NCBI RefSeq assembly: GCF_001854805.1
Contig: NZ_MBLO01000048.1
Span: 1-44,713, forward strand
Source: Pseudofrankia coriaricola
GTDB lineage: Bacteria > Actinomycetota > Actinomycetes > Frankiales > Frankiaceae
Reading direction: 5' to 3'
Length of the DNA stretch: 44,713 nucleotides
Shown one piece after another: positions 1 through 9,072 of the stretch. The notes below the pieces were generated by a model. It worked only from the letters and a program-made list of their open reading frames with translations, searched no databases and was not told where the DNA came from. The first letter of the stretch is position 1; each line of letters begins with the position of its first letter. The translations under genes were made by a program, and so were the position numbers.

Positions 1-96
1 TTGCGAGATGTGGCCATCGGGCACCTCCCACCGGAACGGCCCAGCCAGACACCACAACCGTACGTCCACCTTCCCTAACCTGACCAACCAGCGCTA

Positions 97-819
97 GTGC
101 AGGCGCTCGTCGGGGAATGCGCCCGCCGTGGCCATGAGACCCGGCCGCGAGACGACGGGCCGAGTTTCGAGCTGGTGATCCGCAGCGAGACGATCGAGGT
201 CACGGTCAACGAGGAGAAGGACAAAGCCGCCCGGATCTCTGATGAGGATCTCGCCCAGTTGAAGTACGACTGGCAACGTGCCAGCCCCACCACAGTGCTC
301 GGCTGGTCAGGCCGCCTCGTCATGACGCTGCCCAGTGAGCGGCGCTGGGCCGACCGGAAACGCTGGACCCTCGACAGCCAGTTGTCGTCGCTGCTCATGA
401 CCGCCGAGTCGATCGCCGACGGGCGTATCGCGGCCCGCGCCCACGCCGAACGGGTACGGATCGAACGCCGCGAACGGTGGGAACAGGCGGTCCAGGAGGC
501 ACGCGAGGCGTACGTCGTGGAGCTCAACCGCGGTCGGCTCGCCGACCAGCTCCAGGCTCAAGCACATGCTCGGGACCTACGCGCCTACGCCGACGCCATC
601 ACCGCCCGGGCTACGACCTTGGACATCGAGGCCGAGCGTAGGGCCGCGCTCGACTGGGCCGGATGGATCCGACAGGAAGCCGACCGCCTCGATCCCCTCC
701 TCGTGGCCGGGCAGCTGAGCTACCTGACGCCGGACGAGGTGCCCCCAGCGAAGCTGGGCCCATTCATGCCCGAGGGCATGTCCGCCTACTCCCCGCTTGA
801 CAGCCAGCGCCGCTGGTGA
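97..819 (+). CDS. hypothetical protein, probably N-terminally truncated
   Basis: This is a 240-residue soluble protein starting at GTG 97; an in-frame TAA at 76-78 prevents a longer start. It opens abruptly in what looks like a domain core (ALVGECARRGHETRP...SFELVIRSETIEVTVNEEKDK), followed by a tryptophan-rich stretch and a charged helical segment rich in Arg, Glu and Ala. It resembles a large group of actinobacterial hypothetical proteins that I remember as longer at the N-terminus, so truncation upstream of 97 is inferred. No enzymatic motif is visible. It converges on the next gene with a 7-bp gap and lies in the tRNA-Lys-linked island. Function unknown. Confidence 0.6.
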   Translation: MQALVGECARRGHETRPRDDGPSFELVIRSETIEVTVNEEKDKAARISDEDLAQLKYDWQRASPTTVLGWSGRLVMTLPSERRWADRKRWTLDSQLSSLLMTAESIADGRIAARAHAERVRIERRERWEQAVQEAREAYVVELNRGRLADQLQAQAHARDLRAYADAITARATTLDIEAERRAALDWAGWIRQEADRLDPLLVAGQLSYLTPDEVPPAKLGPFMPEGMSAYSPLDSQRRW

Positions 820-826
820 GCTCCTC

Positions 827-1675
827 CTACCGGTTCGATGGGTCGGCGCGGAGCATCTCGACCGTCTGGCCGAGTTCGCGGGCGAGCCGGTCGGCCACCG
901 ACTTCTGCCCGGCCGCGCGCAGCGTCTCGATCGCGCGCTCGGCGACGTCGCCGACCCTCTTGATCTCCTTACGCAGCTCCTCAAGCTCGTCCCACCGTGC
1001 ACTCGCTGTGGCGCCGCACCAGACCCGCAGGAGCTCGCGTTTCGGCCGGTGGTAACTCTCGCTGTCGCTCTCGCGAACCCACTCCGGCTCGAACCAGACC
1101 GGCCGGCTGCCGGAGCTGTAGTAGCCGTGGATGGCCCCGTGCTGGTACTCGCGCTCTTCTTTGTCGACCAGAGCCAGAATGCTGCGCGGATCTCGGCGCG
1201 CGAGCGCCTGCGCGGCCCGCAGCGCCACCGGCCAGGAGACGACCAATTTGCCGTCATCCTCGAATCCGACCGGGTCGCCGGTGAAATCCTCGGCAGAAAG
1301 GCCGGACTTCGCGGCCAACGCGGGCAGGTCGCTGATCTCTAGGTAGAAGTACTTCCAGTGAAGCGACGCGATCTCCTCACCGCTCAGGGTCGTGTCGAAC
1401 ACGTCGTTGGCGGCCCATGTCTCGGCCACGTCGTCGTCGGGCGAGAGCACGTAGAGCGCGTCCCAGGCCGCCTCACGCGTCTCGAAGGCCTCCACCGCAT
1501 CCCACGGGACCTTCAAACGGGCAGGCGAAACCCAGTCCTCCTTGCCCTCCATGGCAGAATCCTCGAACCGGACCAGGACTCGCGCAGGCCTTTTGGTGCC
1601 ATGGCGGACCACCCGTACTGGGATAATCCGGTCGACACGGCGGGCCCGGTAGCCCCACATCTCACCAGGTTCCAT
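827..1675 (-). CDS. hypothetical island protein
   Basis: This is a 282-residue acidic cytoplasmic protein with no signal peptide or membrane segment. Residues 1-45 look like a small beta domain (RRVDRIIPVRVVRHGTKRPARVLVRFED). The C-terminal 60 residues (WDELEELRKEIKRVGDVAERAIETLRAAGQKSVADRLARELGQTVEML) should form long amphipathic helices, possibly a coiled coil. ATG 1675 is the longest start; ATG at codon 6 (1660), preceded by GGTGAG, is an alternative. I recognise no family. Its place between two other unknown genes in an integrated element suggests an accessory function. Confidence 0.6.
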   Translation of the reverse strand: MEPGEMWGYRARRVDRIIPVRVVRHGTKRPARVLVRFEDSAMEGKEDWVSPARLKVPWDAVEAFETREAAWDALYVLSPDDDVAETWAANDVFDTTLSGEEIASLHWKYFYLEISDLPALAAKSGLSAEDFTGDPVGFEDDGKLVVSWPVALRAAQALARRDPRSILALVDKEEREYQHGAIHGYYSSGSRPVWFEPEWVRESDSESYHRPKRELLRVWCGATASARWDELEELRKEIKRVGDVAERAIETLRAAGQKSVADRLARELGQTVEMLRADPSNR

Positions 1676-2067
1676 GGTCGATCATCCCGATTCGTTCGGT
1701 CCACAACGTGTTGTAGACCTAATTGTGGACAGAAGACGGCCGCGGACGCCCGTATCTGAGCCCGATCGGGTGGCGGGCAGGATGCATATGCCAGCCGGGA
1801 CCGCGTTCTCAGTCTCCTCCGTCATCCCTCAGGTCATCGCCGCACCCACCCCAGGGGACATGGTGGCTATTTACGTCTTCGCGATAAACATCGCTACCCC
1901 CATCCAGCCACCCAGTCGGTCGGCAGAAGGCCGTCCCGCGATTTGGCCGTGAAGCAGGTCTCGACACAGGAGGCGGTGAGCGGATTCACGTCAAGACCTG
2001 TCGACCAGCATCGGCGATGTCCTTCGCGGTGACTGTCGCGGTGACTGGCCAGCGGACCGTCAGGTCC
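1676..2067. other. intergenic region with inverted repeats
   Basis: This 390-bp gap separates two divergent island genes. It holds a short perfect palindrome, ACAACGTGTTGT (1703-1714), lying between the arms TCCACAA (1700-1706) and TTGTGGA (1723-1729). It lies about 25-55 bp upstream of the minus-strand gene, so it is a plausible operator for it. The rest is less GC-rich than its surroundings and shows no convincing coding sequence. Confidence 0.4.
1700..1729. promoter_or_regulatory. candidate operator (nested inverted repeats)
   Basis: TCCACAA (1700-1706) and TTGTGGA (1723-1729) are exact reverse complements. A second perfect 12-bp palindrome, ACAACGTGTTGT, occupies 1703-1714. The position just upstream of the minus-strand gene starting at 1675 suits a repressor site. 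No cognate regulator can be assigned from this window. Confidence 0.35.
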
Positions 2068-3909
2068 ATGACAGAGCATCCAGAAGACTCGGACACGCAC
2101 ACGAGGGCGGAGGTCTGGACCGGCCACGGCCCGCGGATTCCCATCAGCCGGCTGGCGGCGGCCGGCCGCGCCAGGCCGGAGGTACGTGTCCAGGTCCCCG
2201 CCGGCTGGTGGCGGCTGGCCCCGTCGACCGGTCTCCACAAGTCCAACCCGGGCTACGTCGCCGAGTTGGCCGTACCCGTCGCCGGCCGCGACAGCCCGCA
2301 GGTCATCCACACGGCGCGCACGACCACCCTCAGCCAGCTGGAGGCAGCCCTCGGCTGGCCGATCCCGCTACCCGCCCGCCAGTTCCTGATCCTGGCGTCA
2401 CTGTCCGCCCGATCAGCGGGCACCGCGCCTCGGACGTCTCCCGGGGCGAACCGGCCCTCGACGGCGGCCGACCCGGCAGAGTCAGCGATCTACCGGCCCT
2501 CGCGCGCGAGCACAGTCCAGGCCGGCGGCCTCTCGACGACCTACGGCCGGCTACTGGCCACCGAGACAGTCATCGCCACCTGGAGCTATGGCACCGCCCG
2601 CCTCGATCTGCTCTCCGACCCACCACCCACCGGTACGGACGACGACCTGGCCTACTGGCGGATCTACGACGGTGAACGGATCTTCTTCGCCGACGCCGAC
2701 GTGCCCGGACTGCTGGACCTCACCACCGAGCCCTCCGAAGCGCTCCGCGGCCTTCTCGGCCTGCCCGCAGGTCTGCGCCGCGCCTCCATCCGTTTGACCG
2801 CTGGCCAGGCCTGGTTCGTCGACCGCTACGCGAACCTGTTCGACCAGTTCGCCGCCATCCCGGGCCGGCCCTACCCACCTGGCACCCGTGTCCGGGTCGC
2901 CCTGCCCGATGGACAGGACGCCGATGGCACCCTCTACGCGTCCGTCCCGCGCCACGGCGGAGGCACGATCTACCGGTGGCGCCCCGACGTCGCCAACCAG
3001 CCCGGCCATCCCTGGCAACACCACCCCGCCTGGGCTCTGGAAACCACCGAGCTCCACCTGGCCGACATTCTCGGCACCCACCCGACGATCGACGACCAGC
3101 CCGAACTGCCACTCGCGACCGGCGCGGTCATCCGCACCGTCGACGACCCCCGATTCACCGTCGGCACCGTGCTGCGCGCCTTGCAGTACCGCACCGGCTC
3201 GCCGATGTACGAGGTCCAACCCCACGACGCCCCGATGCGTCCCGTTCTCCTACCCGCTGATGCGGTCCTTCCGCTCCGATCCAGCGTCTGGCCCTCGCTC
3301 GACCGGCTGCTGACCGCCCGCGCCGAGGCAGGCCTGGATCTGATCCCCGGCGAGGTCCTCGCCACCACGACCGAGACCGCACGCGTCACCGACAGCCCTC
3401 ACAGACTCCGGCTCCACGACGTCCGCCCGAGGCCGCCGGGCCCAGCCGACCCCACTCGAGGGGTCGCACCCGTCACCGTCCCCGACGAGGTTCCCACCTT
3501 GCTTGCCGTGCTCTCCGGGCCCGCACCCACCGCGACCTCCCAACTCGTCGGCACGACCCGGCTCGTCCGCGACCCGATCCACGGTGACCTCGCGGTCCAC
3601 GAAGTCGAATACCAACAGGCGCTCGCGCTCAGCCCCGACCGCCTTGGGAATCTCCTCGCCCGTCGCCCGTGGCTATCTCCCGCCAACCCGCCCCTCGAAA
3701 CCGTCGCAGCCCTCGCCGCGATGCACACCCCGCTCGACGTCCTGACCGCCTTCGTCCACCTCGGCCAACCATCACCGACCTCGACGACCTCGACCCTCGG
3801 CGATCGTGGCATCGAGGATGCCGCCCGACCAGCCGTGTCCTCGCCCGACAACCCGCCAGGGGCAAGCAGCATCGGTGACTCCCCGGTTCCCACCTGCGAC
3901 GGCCCCTGA
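2068..3909 (+). CDS. large hypothetical island protein
   Basis: This protein of about 613 residues starts at ATG 2068; an upstream in-frame ATG at 2017 would add 17 residues of doubtful quality, and neither start has a strong ribosome binding site. It has no signal peptide or transmembrane helix and is rich in Pro, Thr and Ala. Segments such as LYASVPRHGGGTIYRWRPD and repeated proline-bounded beta-rich stretches suggest several small globular domains. The last 60 residues are a low-complexity Ser/Thr/Pro/Asp tail. I do not recognise a family. It is the last gene before the integrase in the integrated element, and the gap to the integrase is about 490 bp. Confidence 0.6.
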   Translation: MTEHPEDSDTHTRAEVWTGHGPRIPISRLAAAGRARPEVRVQVPAGWWRLAPSTGLHKSNPGYVAELAVPVAGRDSPQVIHTARTTTLSQLEAALGWPIPLPARQFLILASLSARSAGTAPRTSPGANRPSTAADPAESAIYRPSRASTVQAGGLSTTYGRLLATETVIATWSYGTARLDLLSDPPPTGTDDDLAYWRIYDGERIFFADADVPGLLDLTTEPSEALRGLLGLPAGLRRASIRLTAGQAWFVDRYANLFDQFAAIPGRPYPPGTRVRVALPDGQDADGTLYASVPRHGGGTIYRWRPDVANQPGHPWQHHPAWALETTELHLADILGTHPTIDDQPELPLATGAVIRTVDDPRFTVGTVLRALQYRTGSPMYEVQPHDAPMRPVLLPADAVLPLRSSVWPSLDRLLTARAEAGLDLIPGEVLATTTETARVTDSPHRLRLHDVRPRPPGPADPTRGVAPVTVPDEVPTLLAVLSGPAPTATSQLVGTTRLVRDPIHGDLAVHEVEYQQALALSPDRLGNLLARRPWLSPANPPLETVAALAAMHTPLDVLTAFVHLGQPSPTSTTSTLGDRGIEDAARPAVSSPDNPPGASSIGDSPVPTCDGP

Positions 3910-4394
3910 GTGACGGCTCTGTTCGCACCAACGGGAGCGGCCAAAACTCGGCCGGATGCTCGTGCATCTACGGGTTGGGAGCCCAAGGCCGCCGTTCGGC
4001 GAGATATCACGCTCCAGTGGCCGCAGTGGCGACTTCCTATCGAATCGCGAACAAAGACCCGACGCACCGCGCCAGCGCGGCTACAGCGCCACCTCGCCGC
4101 AGTTATTGTCCGGATACCCCGAGAAAGGCGCTAGCGACGGCCCTGAGTCCAGAGGCGACGTAATACACAGCTCCAATACAGGACTCGCGCCCGCAGATGA
4201 TGCGCCTCCCAGAAGCGGCACGGATCGGCGCATATCATCGCGATCGACAGGCTCCTCACCAGCCGCAACGAGACGCACCAGCGCATCCAGTGCGGCCGCG
4301 CACCGCGCGGTCCAGACGAGCCAGTCAATCGCAGTTCCACATTCCTTCTCGAACAGCGGCTACTCCCACACCGGGTGGCTGCGGGAGCGTTCAC
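3910..4394. other. non-coding gap before the integrase
   Basis: This stretch of about 485 bp is less GC-rich than the genes around it. Short reading frames exist but have poor third-position bias and no ribosome binding sites. In related integrative elements an excisionase gene often precedes the integrase; I could not find one here. I see no clear promoter or repeat. Confidence 0.4.
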
Positions 4395-5692
4395 GTGGAG
4401 ATTCAGACCGAAAAGCGTTGCGGCTGCCGTGACCCCGAGACCGACAAGCAGCTCGGTAAGCGCTGCCCGAAGCTCAAGGGGCGAAAGCCACACGGCAGGT
4501 GGTCGTGGCGCATCGATGTGCCCGACGAACTCATTCCGCTGGTCGGCCGGAAGGTTCTGCGCGGCTCGGGCTTCGCGACCGAGAAGGAGGCCACCCGAGA
4601 CGCCGAGGGGCAACTGCCGAAGATCCACGCCGGCCGGCAGCACCTCGGCACTTTGAGCACCAGCGACTACCTCGACCAGTGGCTGGAGGGCAAACGGCGG
4701 ATCCGGCCGAGCACCCACCGGTCCTACAGCAGCCACATCCGGCTCTACCTCAAGCCACTGCTCGGCCAGGTACCGCTCGCCGCACTCGACAAGACCCACA
4801 TCGACGCCGCCTACCGACGCATCGAAACCGACGGCCAGAGCAAAGCCCGCCCGCCCGGGCCGGCGACCATCGCCCGCGTCCACGCGACCCTGCGAGCCGC
4901 CCTCAACGACGCGGTCGACCACCGCCGCATCGACTTCAACCCGGCCGCCGGCGTCGAACTGCCCGAGCACGAGCCACCGGAGATCGAGCCATGGGAGGCC
5001 CACGAGATCGGCCGGTTCCTCGACGAGGCCACTGGCGACCGACTCGCCCCGATGTACGAGCTGATGGCACTTACCGGCCTGCGCCGCGGCGAGACCTGCG
5101 GCGCCACCTGGGACGGCCTGGACGAGGACAACGGCGTCCTGGTCATCCGCCAGCAGATCGTCGAGTTCGGCGGCAGGTGGGGCGCATGGCCACCCAAGAC
5201 AAAGTCAGGCAAGCGCAAGGTCGACCTCGGCCCAACCCTGCTAGGCACCCTCGCGCTCCACCGACTCGCCCAGGACACCCACCGCGAGAAGACCGGCACC
5301 AGCTGGGACAACGGCACCCTGACCAACCAGCACGGCAAACCCGTCCACCTCACGAACCTGATGTTCACCCAGCCCAACGGCCGCTATCTCGACCCGCAGT
5401 ACGTCTCCCACCACATGCAGGTCATCGCCCGCCGCGTCGGTCTCTGCTGCGTCGTCTCCCACGACTCCGCCGCCGGATCACTCACCGTCGACGTCGGCCA
5501 GCGCCACGAAGCACCCGAGCGGACCTGGACCGTCTACCGCGACCGCGAACCGATCGGCGAAGTCACCGTGACCCGCTCCATGCGACGGCGCGGATGCGGC
5601 GCACGGCTCACGATCCACGGCCGGCTCCCCTTCGACCTGCGCAAGGGCGACGAGCTCGGCGAGGACCTGCTGTCCCGCCGCCGGCTGCACGA
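4395..5692 (+). pseudogene. int: site-specific tyrosine integrase, 5' part (interrupted)
   Basis: This is the N-terminal part of a phage/AICE-type tyrosine integrase. GTG 4395 is chosen because GGGAG lies 8 bp upstream and the product then begins with a Cys-rich segment (EIQTEKRCGC...KRCPKL) typical of these integrases. A SAM-like core-binding domain follows (STSDYLDQWLEGKRR...), then the catalytic domain with Arg in TGLRRGE. After ARRVGL there is an inserted segment of about 80 residues ending LLSRRR. The frame then reaches the first codons of the H-D-L-R-H box and is broken at 5692 by a RIT element; translation would run into it and stop at 5774. The missing HxxR/H/Y part is found intact at 9094-9357. 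Deleting 5693-9098 gives a continuous frame of 518 codons. Confidence 0.88.
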
Positions 5693-5720
5693 TTGTGCCG
5701 ACCTTCGCGTTGTGCCGACG
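5687..5720. repeat. RIT left-end inverted repeat
   Basis: This 34-bp sequence is the exact reverse complement of 9039-9072. Inside it, TTGTGCCGAC occurs twice (5693-5702 and 5710-5719) separated by CTTCGCG. The outermost six bases, GCACGA (5687-5692), are also integrase codon sequence, so the mobile element proper probably begins at 5693. The 10-bp units look like recombinase binding arms. Confidence 0.85.
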
Positions 5721-5774
5721 CAGGCGCGCGTCCCGATGGTCAGGGGGTCGCGGGCCCGCGTCGTGTCGGTGTAA

Positions 5775-6764
5775 TCAGAGGGCCTCGAGGAAAGCGAGCA
5801 GCGGGTCGGGCGGCTGGTAACGGCCGGGCGTGGCGGCGGGTGGGTTGGCCTTGTCGATCGCCTGCTGTTTGAGCGCCATGTCGGCGTGCAGGTAGATGTT
5901 CGTCGTGGCGAGCTGCTCGTGTCCCAGCCACAACGCGATGACGGTGATGTCGTTGCCGGCTTCGAGCAGTCGCATGGCGGCGGTGTGCCGCAGCGTGTGC
6001 ATGGTGACGTGCTTCGTGCGCAGCGACGGGCAGGTCGTGGCGGCGGTGGTGACGGCGCGGGCGAGGCGGCGTTCGATCGCGTCACGGCTGAGGTGTCTGC
6101 CGGTGGTGGTCGGGAACAGCGGGTCACCGGGGGCACCTGGCCGTTCGGCGAGCCAGGCCTTGAGCACGGCCTTCGTGACGGGGACGAGCGGGGTGCGGCG
6201 TTCCTTGCGTCCTTTGCCGATGGTGTGGACGTTGGCGCCGGTGGTCAGGGTGATGTCCTGGCGGGTCAGTGCGGCGAGCTCGGAGATCCGCAGCCCTGCC
6301 TGCATGGCGAGCGCGAACATGGCGTGGTCGCGCCGGCTGGTCCAGGTGCGCTGGTCGCAGGCGGCCAGTAGGGCGTTCGCTTCATGTTCGGTGAGGTAGG
6401 TGACGATGGTCCGCTCGGCCTGTTTTGTCGGGATCGCGAGGACCCGCTGGGCGGTCGCGGCATGCTCGGGCTGGGTCAGGGCGATGTAGCCGAACAGCGA
6501 GTGGATCGCGGCGAGCCGGTTGTTGCGAGTCGCCGGGCTGTTGCCGCGGTCGCGTTCAAGGTGGGACAGGAACGCCGAGACCATGGGCGCATCGAGGTCG
6601 GTGACGGCCAGTTGGCTGGGCGTCGTGGCGCGGCGGGTGGAGGCGAAGGTCAGCAGGAGGCGGAACGTCTGCCGGTAGTTGGCGATCGTGTTCGGGCTGG
6701 CGGCGCGCTGCGCGATGAGCCGTTCGGTGAAGAAGCCCTGGAGGGCCGGTGCGAGCGTGGTCAC
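5775..6764 (-). CDS. ritC: RIT tyrosine recombinase C
   Basis: This is a 329-residue tyrosine recombinase, third gene of the RIT operon. An N-terminal SAM-like core-binding domain (about 1-105) precedes the catalytic domain. The expected residues are present: Arg159 in QAGLRIS, Lys in GKGRKERR (184-186), His256/Arg259 in HTLRH, His282 in WLGHEQL, and nucleophile Tyr291 in TNIYLHADM. GTG 6764 overlaps the stop of the preceding gene by 4 bp, so translation is probably coupled. The stop at 5775 directly abuts the stop of the read-through integrase fragment on the other strand. In RIT elements the three recombinases are thought to act together in DNA exchange; individual roles are not established. 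Confidence 0.9.
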   Translation of the reverse strand: MTTLAPALQGFFTERLIAQRAASPNTIANYRQTFRLLLTFASTRRATTPSQLAVTDLDAPMVSAFLSHLERDRGNSPATRNNRLAAIHSLFGYIALTQPEHAATAQRVLAIPTKQAERTIVTYLTEHEANALLAACDQRTWTSRRDHAMFALAMQAGLRISELAALTRQDITLTTGANVHTIGKGRKERRTPLVPVTKAVLKAWLAERPGAPGDPLFPTTTGRHLSRDAIERRLARAVTTAATTCPSLRTKHVTMHTLRHTAAMRLLEAGNDITVIALWLGHEQLATTNIYLHADMALKQQAIDKANPPAATPGRYQPPDPLLAFLEAL

Positions 6765-7693
6765 TGTGCCCCTCCTGCGGTGTGGCGCGGTCGGGTGGCG
6801 AGCCGCTGGGCGGCGAGTTCCATCAGTTCCGGCGCTGCCGACAGGTACCAGTAGGTGTCGGACGGGGCGACGTGGCCGAGGTAGGTCGACAGCACGGCAA
6901 TGTTCGCGTCGACACTCAGCCCGGCCCGGGTCCAGCGGATCAGGGTCTGGAGGGCAAAACCATGTCTGAGGTCATGTATGCGCGGATGTGTTGTTTCATC
7001 GCGAATGCCGGCCTCGGTGGTGATCCTTCGGAACGCCCTGCCCACGTCGCTGCGGTCGAGCCTGCCGCCGGTGCTCGACAGGAAGAACGTCTCGGCGCGT
7101 GGCCGGGGACAGAGCCGGTCGCGTTCGGCCGCGTAGCGGCGCAGCGCCGCGGTGGCAGTCGGGTGCAGCGGCACGAGCCGCTCGCGGTCGTGCTTGGCCA
7201 GACGGATCGTGATCAGCCCGGTGTCCAGGTCGAGGTCGTCACGTCGCAGCGTGACCGCTTCGCCGATGCGCATGCCCGAGACCGCGAGCAGTCCAAGCAG
7301 GGTGTGCAGGCTCGCGGCCCGCAGCGGCGGGTGCAGCGCCCGAGCCCGCGCCAGCAGGTCGCGGATCTGGTCGTCGGTGAACAGGTAGGGGGTGGCGCGG
7401 TGGCGCCGGGCGGGGAACACGCCGGTCGGCGGGATCTCGGTTGCCGGGTCGAGGGTGTGCAGCCAGATCGCGAACCGGTGGACCACGCCCAGGCGCTGGG
7501 CCCAGTGCGCCGGTGACGCCCCGGCGGGCAGCTTCGCCCACTCGATCGCGAGGCGGCTGCCGATGGTCGTCGTGCCCGCCACCTGAAGATAGGAGCAGAA
7601 GTCGGTAAGCCACCGTTCCTCGCGCTCGAGCCGGTAGCCGAGGGCCCGGCGCAGCCGTAGGTAGTCCTCGACCTGGCCGGCCAGCGCGGTCAC
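6761..7693 (-). CDS. ritB: RIT tyrosine recombinase B
   Basis: This is a 310-residue tyrosine recombinase. The start is GTG 7693, overlapping the TGA of the upstream recombinase by 4 bp; a longer frame further upstream is merely open and lacks coding character. Catalytic signature: Arg142 in VSGMRIGEA, Lys167 in RLAKHDRERLVPL, His240/Arg243 in IHDLRHGF, His274 in YLGHVAPS, and the tyrosine pair in SDTYWYLSAAPEL, of which Tyr283 is the likely nucleophile. The 30-residue stretch between HDLRH and LGH is longer than in RitC because of an insertion (LIRWTRAGLSVDA), a feature I associate with the RitB/TnpB type. It is the middle gene of the trio. Confidence 0.9.
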   Translation of the reverse strand: MTALAGQVEDYLRLRRALGYRLEREERWLTDFCSYLQVAGTTTIGSRLAIEWAKLPAGASPAHWAQRLGVVHRFAIWLHTLDPATEIPPTGVFPARRHRATPYLFTDDQIRDLLARARALHPPLRAASLHTLLGLLAVSGMRIGEAVTLRRDDLDLDTGLITIRLAKHDRERLVPLHPTATAALRRYAAERDRLCPRPRAETFFLSSTGGRLDRSDVGRAFRRITTEAGIRDETTHPRIHDLRHGFALQTLIRWTRAGLSVDANIAVLSTYLGHVAPSDTYWYLSAAPELMELAAQRLATRPRHTAGGAQ

Positions 7694-8916
7694 CGGTCCG
7701 CCTCCGCCCCGGGCCAGGCAAGCGCCAGAGCACGCAGTTGTCCGACGTCGGCGCGGGCGTAGAGAGCGGTGGTTTGCAGAGATCGGTGGCGCAGCACCTG
7801 CGCGGTGGCCACCAAGGGAACACCGGCGAGGACCATCTCGCAGGCCACGGTGTGGCGCAGCCGGTGCGGCCCGATCTCGTCGATCCCCGCGCGCCGGCAG
7901 GCGCGGCGCACCGTCGAGGCCACGGTGCCCGGCGCGATCGGGGCGTAGGGCGCCCGCGCCGTCAGGAACACCGCCCGGCTGGTGCTCGCTGGCCGGCCGT
8001 GCCGCAGGTAGGAGGCGAGTGCCGCGCCGACGTCGGCCGGCAACGGAAGCAGGTCGCACCGGCCGCCCTTGCTCGTCACGGTGATCTGCCCATCCCGCCA
8101 GTCGAGGTCGTCGAGTCTCAGGGCGGCCACCTCGCCGGCGCGCAGGCCGAGACGCAGCAAGGTGATCACGATGGCGTGGTCGCGCAGGCCGAGCGGAGCC
8201 GACCGGTCGCAGCCCTCCAGCAGCGCCGCAGCCGCGTCCTGGGTGATCCCGCGGGGCAGCAGCGCGCGGCGCCGCCCGGTCATCGCCAGCGCGGCGGCCG
8301 ACAGATCGACCGGCACCAGCCCCTCGGCGAAGCAGAAACGCAGGAACGACCGCAGGCCGACGAGGTAGAACCGCGTCGCGCTCGCTCCCACCCGGGCGGA
8401 CTCCGTGAGCACCGCGGCCGTCACCTGCCGCGCGCTGAGCGCCGCGAGGCCGCCCGGGGGCGTGAACGCCTCCAGGAACCGGCGCGCGTGCCCGCCATAA
8501 CCCTCGATCGTGCCGGCGGCCAGCCCCCGCTCGCTGGCGAGGTATCCCTCGAACGAGGCGACCAGCACATCCGTCGCCGAGGCCGGCCGCGCCGCCGGCC
8601 CCGCGGGCGGCGTCACCCCGGTGCGGCGCAGCATCTCCAGCAGGCACATCAGGCCAGGACGGGACCACCCCGCCCTATGCCGCCCGGCGTCCCGCTGGAA
8701 CGCCAGGAACTGGCCGATGCGCTCCTCGTCGAGGTCGCACGCCTCGAGCGCGCGTTCCTCGAGCCAGCAGCTCAACCGTCCGACCTGCCGTAACTGGTTC
8801 ACCGCCGTCAGCGGCGTGTAGCCCCGCCCCAGCAACTCGCCCCTGAACTCCTCGGCGTGCGGTACCAGTGACCCCCGCATCAGCACCCGGCTCACCCGAC
8901 TCCCAGGACCAGCCAT
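7690..8916 (-). CDS. ritA: RIT tyrosine recombinase A
   Basis: This is a 408-residue tyrosine recombinase, first gene of the RIT operon. ATG 8916 is preceded by the purine-rich AGGGAGGGGAG. The N-terminal 120 residues form an extra helical region before the core-binding domain (about 115-215). The catalytic domain has Arg259 in LGLRAGE, Lys283 in VTSKGGRCD, His351/Arg354 in HRLRHTVA, His377 in VLRHRSLQ, and nucleophile Tyr386 in TALYARAD. Its stop overlaps the GTG of ritB by 4 bp. The promoter should lie in 8917-9040, between it and the right-end repeats; I could not assign -35/-10 boxes with confidence, but an extra TTGTGCCGAC copy at 8985-8994 in that stretch could let the recombinases repress their own gene. 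Confidence 0.9.
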   Translation of the reverse strand: MAGPGSRVSRVLMRGSLVPHAEEFRGELLGRGYTPLTAVNQLRQVGRLSCWLEERALEACDLDEERIGQFLAFQRDAGRHRAGWSRPGLMCLLEMLRRTGVTPPAGPAARPASATDVLVASFEGYLASERGLAAGTIEGYGGHARRFLEAFTPPGGLAALSARQVTAAVLTESARVGASATRFYLVGLRSFLRFCFAEGLVPVDLSAAALAMTGRRRALLPRGITQDAAAALLEGCDRSAPLGLRDHAIVITLLRLGLRAGEVAALRLDDLDWRDGQITVTSKGGRCDLLPLPADVGAALASYLRHGRPASTSRAVFLTARAPYAPIAPGTVASTVRRACRRAGIDEIGPHRLRHTVACEMVLAGVPLVATAQVLRHRSLQTTALYARADVGQLRALALAWPGAEADR

Positions 8917-8984
8917 CTCCCCTCCCTGAACTCGATGTCAGGACACGGGGAAACTATGATCAAACAACCATCATCGGGGAATCG

Positions 8985-8994
8985 TTGTGCCGAC
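8985..8994. repeat. internal copy of RIT 10-bp site
   Basis: A single TTGTGCCGAC, identical to the two units in the left end, lies about 70 bp upstream of the ritA start and about 45 bp inside the right-end cluster. It could be an accessory recombinase site or an autoregulatory operator. Confidence 0.5.
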
Positions 8995-9038
8995 ATAGCA
9001 CGAGCGAGTCATCACGCTGCCAGCGACATGCTCGACCC

Positions 9039-9072
9039 CGTCGGCACAACGCGAAGGTCGGCACAATCGTGC
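9039..9072. repeat. RIT right-end inverted repeat
   Basis: This is the exact reverse complement of 5687-5720 over 34 bp. It contains GTCGGCACAA twice (9040-9049 and 9057-9066) with a 7-bp spacer, then TCGTGC. Unlike the left end, it is not the outermost part of the element: a 20-bp palindrome follows before integrase sequence resumes. Confidence 0.85.

Noticed and set aside
3910-4134. Short frame directly after the 2068-3909 gene, possible excisionase
   Set aside because: No HTH of the excisionase type and no ribosome binding site; the base composition is not coding-like.
6761-8668. Long minus-strand open frame of 635 codons covering ritB and the 5' half of the trio
   Set aside because: Its first 325 codons are the out-of-frame shadow of ritA, Arg/Ala/Gly-rich; the true ritB starts at GTG 7693 with the 4-bp overlap.
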